Assembly: GCA_003132445.1 (NCBI GenBank)
Contig: PKXU01000165.1
Span: 1 to 64,000 of the forward strand
Direction: 5' to 3'
Source: Acidobacteriaceae bacterium
Lineage (GTDB): Bacteria; Acidobacteriota; Terriglobia; Terriglobales; Acidobacteriaceae
DNA length: 64,000 bases
The notes under the pieces are model-generated. The model saw only the letters and a list, made by a program, of their open reading frames with translations, was not told the origin of the DNA and ran no database searches. Shown here one piece after another: positions 32,418 through 40,988 of this stretch (its first letter is position 1; each line of letters begins with the position of its first letter). The position numbers were made by a program, and so were the translations under genes.

Positions 32418-33623
32418 TTAGGCCGCCTTCCGTCTCTTTCCCAATAGTTTGTTCAACACGCGTATCCCTTTGTCGATGTGCTTCTCTTCCATCAGGAATG
32501 GCGGTAGGAATCGTACGACGGTGTCTTGCGTGCTATTGAACAGCACGCCCTCAGCGAGTGCTTCATCCACAATGGGACGCGCCGGAATTGCTAGCTGAAT
32601 TCCCTGGATAAAGCCGCGGCCGCGAACGCCCGTCGCCGCAGCGCGCTTCTCCACTAGCTGCGCTAACTGCTGTTGCAAATAAGCCCCCACTTTTGCGACG
32701 TTCTCGAGCAGTTTCTCGTCCTCCACAATCGCCAGGAATTCCAGCGCGACGCGACAGGCCAATGGACCTCCACCGAAGGTAGTGCCATGCTGTCCCGGAG
32801 AAATTGCGGTCGCAAATTCTTCCTTCGAAATGAACGCGCCCAGCGGAAGCCCCGCTGCGATGGGCTTGGCAATGGCAACGATGTCGGGAGTCACGCCGAA
32901 ACTCTGGAATGCAAAAATTGTTCCCGTACGTCCTAAACCGCACTGTATTTCGTCAAAGATCAGTGCCGCGCGGTGACGATCGGCCAGCGAGCGACATTCG
33001 CGCAGAAACTCTACCGAGCACTCGTAGATTCCGCCTTCGCCGAAAATTGGCTCCAGCACAATGGCGCAAGTGTTGTCGTTCACTGCCGCGCGCAGGTTTT
33101 CTATATCGTTCTGTTTTACAAACGTCACGTCTTCGAGCAGCGGCTCAAAACCCTTGCGGTGTTTAGCCTGGCCGGTAAGGGACAAAGCCCCGAAGGTGCG
33201 CCCGTGATACGAACCATCCAGTGCCACGAGCCGGCACTTGGCCTCGCCGCCCGCGCGATGTCCAGCCAGTCGTGCCAGCTTGATGGAGCCTTCGATGGCT
33301 TCGGTTCCGCTGTTGGAGAAAAACGCGCGGTTTAATCCCGAAAGCGCGCACAGCTTCTCCGCCAGCGGACCCTGATATTCGTGGTAATACAAATTGGACA
33401 CGTGCACCAGTTTCGCCGCTTGATCCCGAATCGCTTTCACGATTCGCGGATGCGCATGCCCCAGCGCGTTCACTCCCAGCCCTGAAACAAAATCCAGGTA
33501 TCGCTTGTCGCCGATATCGTATAGAAAAACGCCCTTGCCTCGGGTAAGCACAATTGGATAGCGGTTATAGGTCTGCAATAAAAACTGGCGCTCACGTTCG
33601 ACGATTTGGTCAAAGGTATCCAT
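32418..33623 (-). CDS. argD: Acetylornithine-type class III aminotransferase
   Basis: 401 residues. Class III marks: F-S-N-S-G-T-E-A-I-E, L-D-G-S-Y-H-G-R-T-F-G, L-I-F-D-E-I-Q-C-G-L-G-R-T-G and the PLP Lys in I-V-A-I-A-K-P-I-A-A-G-L-P-L-G-A-F, followed by H-G-T-T-F-G-G. It best fits acetylornithine or succinyl-diaminopimelate transaminase, but other omega-amino substrates cannot be excluded because no arg genes are adjacent. Confidence 0.88.
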   Translation of the reverse strand: MDTFDQIVERERQFLLQTYNRYPIVLTRGKGVFLYDIGDKRYLDFVSGLGVNALGHAHPRIVKAIRDQAAKLVHVSNLYYHEYQGPLAEKLCALSGLNRAFFSNSGTEAIEGSIKLARLAGHRAGGEAKCRLVALDGSYHGRTFGALSLTGQAKHRKGFEPLLEDVTFVKQNDIENLRAAVNDNTCAIVLEPIFGEGGIYECSVEFLRECRSLADRHRAALIFDEIQCGLGRTGTIFAFQSFGVTPDIVAIAKPIAAGLPLGAFISKEEFATAISPGQHGTTFGGGPLACRVALEFLAIVEDEKLLENVAKVGAYLQQQLAQLVEKRAAATGVRGRGFIQGIQLAIPARPIVDEALAEGVLFNSTQDTVVRFLPPFLMEEKHIDKGIRVLNKLLGKRRKAA

Positions 33624-33701
33624 AAGAAGATTCGATTTTACCGGAAGGAATGCTTTCAGGTAGGAAGAGTCTTGGGAATTTGCCTGGGTACGGCAGACCG
33701 C

Positions 33702-34070
33702 TCAGTTTATTTTTGTAGAACGGCGCCACTTCGCGTGTAACCAGACGAGAATTCCAAGCGCGCAGACTTCGATCGGGCCGGGTGGAACCAGTTCGAAGCT
33801 GAAAATGCCAGCGAAATGTACAGTGGCCGCGTATGCGCCCCAGATCATGCCGCCCGCGGCGATTAGACTTCCCAGGCGCTCTTCGGTCGAAATGGCGATA
33901 AGGGGTTCTTTGCCTTGTGGCTTTTGCGCGGGCTTCGCAATCGGCGCGTACACGGGCTTCTGCGGCAAATCAAGGTATCCCTCACGGCCGCGGTCCCAGT
34001 CGACCTGCTCAGTTTGCGGGTATTTTTTCACTGTACTAACGATGTCACGAAACTGGCCAGCCGCACACAT
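33702..34070 (-). CDS. Small membrane hypothetical protein
   Basis: 122 residues from ATG 34070. The frame opens at 34157 right after the acyltransferase stop, but the extra part is read through a CTTCGTGGTTAAA half-repeat (34087-34099) and looks unnatural. Pro- and Lys-rich first half (L-P-Q-K-P-V-Y-A-P-I-A-K-P), then two hydrophobic segments (about 68-87 and 94-112) and a basic end. No family recognised. Start uncertain. Confidence 0.5.
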   Translation of the reverse strand: MCAAGQFRDIVSTVKKYPQTEQVDWDRGREGYLDLPQKPVYAPIAKPAQKPQGKEPLIAISTEERLGSLIAAGGMIWGAYAATVHFAGIFSFELVPPGPIEVCALGILVWLHAKWRRSTKIN

Positions 34071-34157
34071 TACCGAAGTGATTGTCTTCGTGGTTAAACT
34101 CTTCGTGAATCGCCGGCGGAAACTTCTGAATGCAATTAAATTCCGCGAATGCGACAT

Positions 34158-35057
34158 TCAATACAGCGGAGGAGCCCCTTCGGGCCGCGTCTTCCAACGA
34201 CGGTGCACCCACAACCATTGGTCGGGATAGGTCCGCACGTAGTCCTCAATGACCTTGGTGAACAGTTGGGTGTTCGCGACGATGTCGGCCTCCAGGTGAC
34301 CGGTGCGAATCAGTTCCAGCGCCGGATCGAATCGCAGCCGGTACTTTTTCAATCCCGGATCCCAAATAGTAAATCCGGAAACGACCGCGGCGTCTGTGCG
34401 TAAAGCGATGCGGGCTAGCCCACTGGCCGTGCAGGCGGCAATACCGAAGAAGTCTACGAAGACTCCCTGCGGCGGCGTCATATTTGTATCCATCAAGATG
34501 CCAACAGTCTCTCCGGCCTTCATCGCGGCCAACAGACCGCGCACAAAATTATCTTTGGCGACGGTTTTGTTCCCGTGCATGGTGCGGTAGCTCTGCAGCA
34601 GACGATCGAGATACGCGTTGTCCATCGGCCGCATCACGACATGCAGCCAGTGACCATGCAGAGAATGGGCAAAGGCCGAAAGTTCCCAAGCGCCGAAGTG
34701 CGCGGTCAGAAACAGTACTCCGTTCCCTTTGGCGTAGGCTCGCTCGTAATTTTCCAAGCCGTCATAGACAACCACTTGCTGGACATTTTCCGGCGTATAG
34801 CGAGGAAACTGGCACAGCTCTGCCAGCTGCCTTCCCAGCGATGTAAAAACTCCGCGCAGAATGCGCTTTCGCTCCGCCTTGCTTTTTTCTGGAAATACCA
34901 TGGCGAGATTGCGCATCCCTACCTGGCGCAAACGAAAGTGCAATAAATAAAAAAGCTGTGCGAGGCTAATGGCGAAGGCACGCGAAAGAGGGCGCGGCAG
35001 CATACCCAGGATCTTGATGAATGGCCAGGCTGCCGCGTATTCGAGTTTGCGCCGCAT
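34158..35057 (-). CDS. LpxL/HtrB-type lipid A acyltransferase
   Basis: 299 residues. Acyltransferase motif H120-F-G-A-W-E125, then R-P-M-D-N-A-Y-L-D, M-D-T-N-M-T-P-P-Q-G-V-F-V-D-F-F-G and a C-terminal P-D-Q-W-L-W-V-H-R-R-W-K-T-R-P. An N-terminal hydrophobic helix anchors it to the inner membrane. It adds the secondary acyl chain to lipid A precursors, which implies an outer membrane, as in Acidobacteria. Confidence 0.9.
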   Translation of the reverse strand: MRRKLEYAAAWPFIKILGMLPRPLSRAFAISLAQLFYLLHFRLRQVGMRNLAMVFPEKSKAERKRILRGVFTSLGRQLAELCQFPRYTPENVQQVVVYDGLENYERAYAKGNGVLFLTAHFGAWELSAFAHSLHGHWLHVVMRPMDNAYLDRLLQSYRTMHGNKTVAKDNFVRGLLAAMKAGETVGILMDTNMTPPQGVFVDFFGIAACTASGLARIALRTDAAVVSGFTIWDPGLKKYRLRFDPALELIRTGHLEADIVANTQLFTKVIEDYVRTYPDQWLWVHRRWKTRPEGAPPLY

Positions 35058-35248
35058 CGGGGAAGCGTGACCGTATCACTGGCAAAAACAGCTTGTCAAA
35101 CGCGGCGAGTCATGGTCGCGGGAAATGAAGTTATGTGCCCACAAGCGACACTAGCTGAAGCGCATCAGCGCAGCTTGGTTCCACGGAATGGCGGAACTCA
35201 GCAGAGATGCTGAGCTCTTCTCGGACGCCGCGGTCTTATTTCGAGATA

Positions 35249-35941
35249 TTATTGCGCGGCCTCCTGCGCCCAGTTCGCTAACGTGGTAAGGAATGGATTC
35301 GCCGCTGGCGGCGGATCGATTTCGCCCGTTAATGCCGCTCGGAACGTCACCATATGCCCGTAGAACTCTCGCGTCGAATCCTTGTCCTGCTTGATGACGG
35401 CGCCATTCAAGCTGACGCCGGCAAACACTCCGCGGGCGCGGGAATAGGTCAACACCTGGGCACGCATCTTCCAATCGGTATCGCCCGCCGCGGCGCGCCC
35501 GACTGGGCCCGCGGCCACAGAGGCGTCGGCGCCCAAGGAAAATTTACTCGACAGCAAATGTTGCATGCCGTCATTGTTCATCACCAGCATTACCAGATCG
35601 ACGGCTTGTCCGCCAATCTGAAAACCGACACTTCCTCCGGTAGTCATGAAAAATGCCGGAGCGCTCCAGCCCTTCGGCGTGCGGCAACTGGCCAACCCGC
35701 GGCCGTATTTCGCGCCCACGATGAATCCGCCATTCAACATGGAGGGCACCACCGCCACGCATTCCGCTTTGCCCAGAATTCCCCGCGGAATGCCGGAGTC
35801 AGGGGCCGACTCGATTTGATTCAACACGTCCGCGGCCGTTTGCACTCGATCGGCAGCCTTGGACTCTTTGGTCTGACAATTCGCTCGAACCGCAAGGCCG
35901 CAAAGTGACGCAAACAGGGTCAGCAAAATAAGTTTTCTCAT
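35249..35941 (-). CDS. SYLF-domain lipid-binding protein (second copy)
   Basis: 230 residues, GGAAGGA ribosome site, signal peptide cut near VRA-NC. Same order of marks as the 13603 protein: C-V-A-V-V-P, G-G-F-I-V-G-A-K-Y-G-R-G, G-W-S-A-P-A-F-F, G-G-S-V-G-F-Q-I-G, A-A-A-G-P-V-G-R and L-T-Y-S-R-A-R-G-V-F-A-G. The upstream palindrome of the first copy is not seen here, so the paralogues may be regulated differently. Confidence 0.88.
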   Translation of the reverse strand: MRKLILLTLFASLCGLAVRANCQTKESKAADRVQTAADVLNQIESAPDSGIPRGILGKAECVAVVPSMLNGGFIVGAKYGRGLASCRTPKGWSAPAFFMTTGGSVGFQIGGQAVDLVMLVMNNDGMQHLLSSKFSLGADASVAAGPVGRAAAGDTDWKMRAQVLTYSRARGVFAGVSLNGAVIKQDKDSTREFYGHMVTFRAALTGEIDPPPAANPFLTTLANWAQEAAQ

Positions 35942-36287
35942 GGTCCTTCCGCAGTTTCTGGGATTTGATTACTTGGATTGTAAATGATGTTGGAAATGAT
36001 CGCGATCAACCCGGCCTAAGGCGTCGCGCTGATTTAAAGAGTGGGAAGGGAAAGCAGATGCAGCAAACAAAAAAATGCGGGGCTGAAAATGGTGACCCTA
36101 ATCGCCACTCTCAACCCCGTCTCCCAGGTTCTGTGGTAGGTGAGGCGAGTATGCGACAGGGACGAAAACGGCACAAGATTACGAAGGTAAGTGCCCTCAG
36201 GTGACTAAGTCTTCGATTTTGGAAGGCTCCGAACCGCGGGCGGTCGGGGCCAGTAGTCTTTTCCCCGACTTTCTTCTTCGTTAGAAA
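35942..36287. other. 346-base gap, no gene supported
   Basis: Contains a possible hairpin (GGGGCTGA at about 36079 pairing with TCAACCCC at about 36110) and a 48-codon plus-strand frame from 36058 with weak support. Nothing else recognised. Confidence 0.4.
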
Positions 36288-36944
36288 CTACTTGGTTGCA
36301 ACCAGTGAGTGGGTAATCGCATGCACGGACAGAGCGATTCGGTTTTGTACGCCAACCTTGCGCATTAGTTTCGCCACATGTGCTTTTACCGTGCGCTCCT
36401 CGATGCCCAACTGTCCGCCAATCTCCTTGTTGGAGCGGCCCACAACCAGCATTTCGAGCACTTCTTTCTCGCGGTCGGTAAAGGTGACGCGGCCTGCAGG
36501 GAAAATCCGCCCTGGCGCCGATGATACGCGCTCGATGAACATGGACAAGACCCTGCGCGGCGCCCAGACGGATCCCTGATTCACGATGCGAATCGCTTGT
36601 GCGAATTCGGCGGGCGTGGCCGCTTCGTCTACATATCCCTTGGCCCCGGATGCAATCGCTTTCAGGATTGTCTCCTCGTCAATTCCGGAACCGGTCACAA
36701 TGATCCGTAAGTCCGGGCGTGTGGCCTTAAGGCTAGCCATCACGTCAAACAGGTTTTGTCCGGAACGGTTTCCCAGCAGGATGAGATCAATGGCCGGGAG
36801 TGTGCTGATCTCCGGCAGTCCGGCCGAGATAAGTTCGAACTCGGGCTCTGAATCAAACAACGCACGAAACCCGACAAAGCGCAATGGATCGCTTTCCACC
36901 ACCGCGATTCGGATTACTGGTTTCTTGGCTACTGCTGCTTTCAT
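36288..36944 (-). CDS. LuxR-type response regulator with degenerate receiver
   Basis: 218 residues from ATG 36944 (AGGGAAA upstream). The receiver domain (10-125) keeps the acidic pocket (V-V-E-S-D) and Lys102 (S-G-A-K-G-Y) but has Gly58 in L-I-L-L-G-N-R where the phosphorylated Asp should be. The C-terminal LuxR helix-turn-helix (F-T-D-R-E-K-E-V-L-E-M-L, S-N-K-E-I-G, V-K-A-H-V-A-K-L-M-R-K) is complete. It probably acts without phosphorylation. It is divergent from the gene at 37048; the HisKA_3 kinase at 42527 is the only sensor of the matching class in the window. Confidence 0.88.
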   Translation of the reverse strand: MKAAVAKKPVIRIAVVESDPLRFVGFRALFDSEPEFELISAGLPEISTLPAIDLILLGNRSGQNLFDVMASLKATRPDLRIIVTGSGIDEETILKAIASGAKGYVDEAATPAEFAQAIRIVNQGSVWAPRRVLSMFIERVSSAPGRIFPAGRVTFTDREKEVLEMLVVGRSNKEIGGQLGIEERTVKAHVAKLMRKVGVQNRIALSVHAITHSLVATK

Positions 36945-37047
36945 AGGTTTCCCTGTAGGGTCAGATTCGTTAATCCAGCATATTGATAAATCGTCGCGAA
37001 GCAAAGAGAACATGACTGAAGTGAAATTACGGGAGTAACATGGAAAA

Positions 37048-37614
37048 ATGAGCTTGAATCGTCCTTTGGCAGTGAACCGTCACCGTAATCGCTGTCCCTT
37101 GTCGTTCTTAGCGGGTAAACGATCAGCAACCTCCATCCGCCCACGCATAAGGTTGCAACCATGCAGCATTCTTAGCGCGCTATTAGTTGCCGTTGTCTTC
37201 GCCGTGCCCGTTGCATCGGCGTTTTCGCAAGATGCGTCCGCTCCCGGTCAGTCGTCAGCTCAGAGTTATCAACCCAAGTTCCCAGGCGACCCGGCGCGCT
37301 CCGACTCGGAAGCAGCGGCTCTGGCATACGTGCGCGTCGTGGTGCGCGCCCAGCGCCGCTTCAACAAGCAATATGGACACTTTGCCACATCGCTAGCCGA
37401 ACTGGTTCACTCTGGATCGTTCACCAAGCGCATGGTCAACCCCGATCGTGGCGACTACACGGCGAACTTTAAAGGAAAAGAGGACAGCTTTGTCCTCACG
37501 ATGACGCCGAAAACTCCGGACGCGCAGCATCGTTATTTCTACGCGGAAGATGATGGCAAGATTCATGCCGAGGAAAACAAGCCAGCGGATGGAAGTTCTC
37601 CTCTGGTGAAATAG
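37048..37614 (+). CDS. Exported hypothetical protein, pseudopilin-like segment
   Basis: 188 residues. Long basic N-terminus, then a hydrophobic stretch (LLVAVVFAVPVASAFS, about 43-58), which may be a signal peptide if translation starts later. The mature part has A-L-A-Y-V-R-V-V-V-R-A-Q-R-R-F-N-K-Q-Y-G-H-F and L-A-E-L, reminiscent of the first globular part of type II secretion pseudopilins, and ends acidic. Function unknown. Divergent from the response regulator at 36288. Confidence 0.6.
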   Translation: MSLNRPLAVNRHRNRCPLSFLAGKRSATSIRPRIRLQPCSILSALLVAVVFAVPVASAFSQDASAPGQSSAQSYQPKFPGDPARSDSEAAALAYVRVVVRAQRRFNKQYGHFATSLAELVHSGSFTKRMVNPDRGDYTANFKGKEDSFVLTMTPKTPDAQHRYFYAEDDGKIHAEENKPADGSSPLVK

Positions 37615-37786
37615 CGTGCGGAACTAATACTGTTGGGGTCGAGCTGTGCCCTTGTGTTTGGAACTCGCCGGCGCAAGTTCCTGGACGCCTCCGGATTGGA
37701 CAACGACAAATGAACGAGTAATCACGATCTTAGCCTGTCATTGCCAGCGCCCTGCGGGTGTGGTAGCCTCATGTCGAGGGATCACT

Positions 37787-38611
37787 TTGCAGGACAAAGT
37801 ACCCACGGGGCTCGACCGCAAGGAAACCGAAATTTACCGGCGTCTCGATCGAGGACGGCTCCCTAAACACATCGCGATCATCATGGACGGCAACGGCCGC
37901 TGGGCCAAGCGACGCCACATGCCGCGCGTGGCCGGGCATCGTGCCGGCGTCACCGCGGTTCGTTCCACTGTGGAAACTGCAGCCCGCATCGGCATTCCGG
38001 CGCTTACGCTCTACGCATTTTCCGAAGAGAACTGGAAGAAACGTCCGGGAAGCGAAGTCCATTTTCTGATGGGCTTGTTAAGCCGCTATCTCAAGGCGGA
38101 AGTTCCTACTCTGAATAAGAACGATATCCGCCTGGAATACATTGGCAGACAGCACGAACTGCCCGAAGATGTGCAGGAACGCATGGCCTGGGCCCGCGAG
38201 GCGACCGCGCGAAACTCCGGCATGGTGCTCACCCTGGCGCTGAACTACAGCTCGCGCAGCGAACTGGTGGACGCGTTTCGCGCCATTGTGAACGGAGCTG
38301 CGCAGAATGGCGGCCTCGATCATCTCGAAATCGATGAGGATATGGTGGGCCGGCATCTGTATACCCGGCATCTTCCCGACCCGGATCTGGTCATTCGGAC
38401 TTCGGGCGAAATGCGGCTGAGCAATTTTCTTTTGTGGCAGCTGGCCTACGCCGAAATTTATGTGACTCCCACCCTATGGCCCGATTTCCGCGGTGTGCAC
38501 TTGCTCGAAGGGATTGCGGAATATCAGAAACGCGAGCGGCGCTACGGCGGGTTAAACCACAGCGATGCGCACGGGCAATTGCAGACTACTTCAGCGGAAG
38601 CAAAATCTTAA
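37787..38611 (+). CDS. uppS: Isoprenyl (undecaprenyl) diphosphate synthase
   Basis: 274 residues from TTG 37787, preceded by GAGGG at 6 bases; the frame is open to 37646, but the family usually has only 15-30 residues before the active site. H-I-A-I-I-M-D34-G-N-G-R-W-A-K contains the catalytic Asp; A-F-S-E-E-N-W, L-N-Y-S-S-R-S-E and the C-terminal L-V-I-R-T-S-G-E-M-R-L-S-N-F-L-L-W-Q are intact. It makes the lipid carrier for wall synthesis. First gene of a conserved block with cdsA, dxr and rseP. Its UAA stop lies inside a palindromic repeat. Confidence 0.92.
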   Translation: MQDKVPTGLDRKETEIYRRLDRGRLPKHIAIIMDGNGRWAKRRHMPRVAGHRAGVTAVRSTVETAARIGIPALTLYAFSEENWKKRPGSEVHFLMGLLSRYLKAEVPTLNKNDIRLEYIGRQHELPEDVQERMAWAREATARNSGMVLTLALNYSSRSELVDAFRAIVNGAAQNGGLDHLEIDEDMVGRHLYTRHLPDPDLVIRTSGEMRLSNFLLWQLAYAEIYVTPTLWPDFRGVHLLEGIAEYQKRERRYGGLNHSDAHGQLQTTSAEAKS

Positions 38612-38670
38612 CCACAGAGATACACGGGGAAAGACAATCCTCTGTGATTCTCTGTGCCCTCTGTGGTTAA
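38608..38670. repeat. Palindromic repeat, TTAACCACAGAG arms
   Basis: Inverted arms TTAACCACAGAG (38608-38619) and CTCTGTGGTTAA (38659-38670), same family as 23739-23828. It lies between uppS and cdsA and supplies the uppS stop codon (38609-38611). Confidence 0.9.
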
Positions 38671-38726
38671 ATTCCTGAGTTCGTGCAAAGATCGTAAGCG
38701 CCGCCATTACGCGCCTATCAATTCCC

Positions 38727-39623
38727 TTGCTCAAACGTATCGCGACCGCGGTCGTCCTGATTCCGATTGTGCTGGCGCTTATCCTGCGGGCGCCGGTGCC
38801 GCTCGTGGCCGTTGTTGCCGCCATCGTGACGCTTCTGACCATCCATGAATTCCTCAAGCTGACGGAATCTTATGGCGTGAAGCCGCTGCGCCTGCCTACT
38901 TACATTTTTGTCGGACTGTTTTTTTTATTGCTGGCTCTCAATGTGGGAAACGAGAAGCCACTTTTGTCGACTGCAATTTTTGTGTATTGCCTGGGGTTCG
39001 CTGCGGCCATTGCGCCTTTTCTGGCGTTGACCACTGCCATGAGAAGGGCCGACCTCCGGAGCGGATATCCCGCAGCGGCGGCGTCAGTCTTCGCCTTCAC
39101 CTATATCGCTCTGCCTATGGGAATGCTGGTACAGCTTCGCCAGCAGTGGGCGGGCGCATTTTATCTGCTGTATTTGCTGCTGGTGGTTTGGGCCGGCGAC
39201 ATATTTGCTTACTTCGTCGGTAAATCAATCGGACGTCATTTAATGTCGCCACGCATCAGCCCCAAAAAGACCTGGGAAGGCGCCGCGGCGTCGCTGGTGG
39301 CCAGCGTGGCCGTGGGATGGCTGCTCTTTCGGTACGCACTTCCCATCAGCTCGGCGCTGCTTCGGATTGGCCTGATTGAGCGTCGCGATGGTTTATTTGG
39401 ACTCGAGCAGCCGGCGATGGCTCCCATCATTTTGCTCACGATTGCTCTGAATATCGCCGCCCAACTCGGCGATCTGGTGGAGTCGCTGATCAAACGAGGC
39501 GCGGGAGTGAAAGATTCCGGCGCCATTCTTCCAGGCCATGGAGGCATGTTCGACCGCATCGACGCCCTGCTTTTCGCGGCCCCGGTGCTGTGGTTTTATA
39601 CCGCCTGGCGCGTAATGCAGTGA
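38727..39623 (+). CDS. cdsA: Phosphatidate cytidylyltransferase
   Basis: 298 residues from TTG 38727 (M-L-K-R-I-A-T-A-V-V-L-I-P, the usual start of the family); no clear ribosome site. Seven to eight membrane helices and the C-terminal signature D-S-G-A-I-L-P-G-H-G-G-M-F-D-R-I-D-A-L identify the enzyme making CDP-diacylglycerol from CTP and phosphatidate. Second in the uppS-cdsA-dxr-rseP order. Confidence 0.92.
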   Translation: MLKRIATAVVLIPIVLALILRAPVPLVAVVAAIVTLLTIHEFLKLTESYGVKPLRLPTYIFVGLFFLLLALNVGNEKPLLSTAIFVYCLGFAAAIAPFLALTTAMRRADLRSGYPAAAASVFAFTYIALPMGMLVQLRQQWAGAFYLLYLLLVVWAGDIFAYFVGKSIGRHLMSPRISPKKTWEGAAASLVASVAVGWLLFRYALPISSALLRIGLIERRDGLFGLEQPAMAPIILLTIALNIAAQLGDLVESLIKRGAGVKDSGAILPGHGGMFDRIDALLFAAPVLWFYTAWRVMQ

Positions 39624-39741
39624 CCTTCCTCCCTCGTTCTGGTCCAAACGAGCCTCGTCCAACAAGCTTAGCCCGAAGCGCGTAAAATAAGAGTTCGTTC
39701 CAGCTTCGTTGTAAGCCCCAGTATCGACTACGAATTTAACC

Positions 39742-40950
39742 ATGAAACGAATCGCCATTCTGGGATCCACGGGTTCGATTGGCCGCAGTACGCTCAGCGT
39801 GGCCGAGTCGTACCCAGAACGCTTTCAGATTGTGACGCTGGCGGCTGGGTCAAATCTCGACGCCGCATTTTCGCAAGCATCGCGCTGGCGGCCGCGGGTG
39901 ATTTCCATGGCAGCCGAGGCGGATGCGGACGCTCTGCGGGCTCGACTGAAAGCCGTGGAACTGCGTGGCATCGAAGTAGTCCACGGCAGCGGCGGGGCAG
40001 TGCAGGTGGCGACGCACCCGGAAGTGGACTTTGTGGTGAGCGCCATCGTTGGCGTCGCCGGTCTGGAAGCCACCTACGAGGCAGTGCGCGCGGGAAAGAT
40101 TTTGGGGTTAGCGAATAAAGAATGTCTCGTGGCAGCGGGGGAGTTGATTACCGCCGAAGCTCGCCGGCAAGGCAAGCCCCTGCTTCCCATCGACAGCGAA
40201 CACAACGCGATCCACCAATGCCTCCGCGGCGGACAAATAAATGAAGTGGAGCGCATCTGGCTCACCGCGTCGGGGGGACCGTTTCTCAATACTCCGCAGT
40301 CGGAGTTTGATGCCATCACCGTTGAGCAGGCGCTGAACCATCCTACCTGGAAGATGGGACGACGGATCACCATCGACTCCGCCACGCTGATGAATAAAGG
40401 GTTTGAAGTGATTGAGGCCTGTCGGCTATTTCAGATGCCGCCAGCAAAAGTAGAGGTAATGGTCCATCCCCAGTCGACTATTCATTCCATGGTGGAGTTT
40501 GTGGATGGCAGCATACTTGCTCAGTTCTCGGTGACTGACATGCGCCTGCCAATTCTTTACGCCCTAACATATCCCGAGCGAATTCAGTCAGATATGCGCT
40601 TTTCGGTGAGTGACTTGCGTCATCTGGACTTCAGCCCTCCGGACCTGAAAAAATTTCCTTGTCTGCGGCTTGCATACGAAGCGGTGGAATGTGGCGGCGC
40701 CAAAACCGTGGCGCTCAACGCCGCCGACGAAGTGGCCGTGGCTGCGTTTCTCGAAGGAAAGATCGGCTTTGGTGAAATTCCCGTTATTATCGAAGAAGTC
40801 TTGGCCGCAATTGGTTCCGGCAAGCTGGAATCGATTGCATCGGTGCTGGAAGCAGACGCCGAATCCCGTCGATATGCGCAACTTCGAGTGGACAACCGAA
40901 AGAAAACTATAAGCAAAATAGCAGGGTCCCGGGCAACATCTTTCGCGTAG
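39742..40950 (+). CDS. dxr: 1-deoxy-D-xylulose-5-phosphate reductoisomerase
   Basis: 402 residues. NADPH site I-L-G-S-T-G-S-I-G at the N-terminus, A-N-K-E-C-L-V-A-A-G, metal and substrate motif P-I-D-S-E-H-N-A-I, T-A-S-G-G-P-F, W-K-M-G-R-R-I-T-I-D-S-A-T-L-M-N-K-G and V-H-P-Q-S-T-I-H-S-M-V are all intact. It makes methylerythritol phosphate for the isoprenoid pathway that feeds UppS. The C-terminal end (T-I-S-K-I-A-G-S-R-A-T-S-F-A) is slightly longer than usual. Confidence 0.95.
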   Translation: MKRIAILGSTGSIGRSTLSVAESYPERFQIVTLAAGSNLDAAFSQASRWRPRVISMAAEADADALRARLKAVELRGIEVVHGSGGAVQVATHPEVDFVVSAIVGVAGLEATYEAVRAGKILGLANKECLVAAGELITAEARRQGKPLLPIDSEHNAIHQCLRGGQINEVERIWLTASGGPFLNTPQSEFDAITVEQALNHPTWKMGRRITIDSATLMNKGFEVIEACRLFQMPPAKVEVMVHPQSTIHSMVEFVDGSILAQFSVTDMRLPILYALTYPERIQSDMRFSVSDLRHLDFSPPDLKKFPCLRLAYEAVECGGAKTVALNAADEVAVAAFLEGKIGFGEIPVIIEEVLAAIGSGKLESIASVLEADAESRRYAQLRVDNRKKTISKIAGSRATSFA

Positions 40951-40988
40951 TTTTTGAATCTAAACAGTTGGGGAGTACCTTCTCGTTT

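Noticed and set aside
36058-36204. 48-codon frame with weak GAAGGG ribosome site
   Set aside because: Composition is Arg/Gly/Lys-rich without pattern, and it crosses a possible hairpin; kept only as a gap note.
37646-37786. Longer uppS start
   Set aside because: Adds 47 residues unlike the family; the TTG at 37787 has a well-placed ribosome site.
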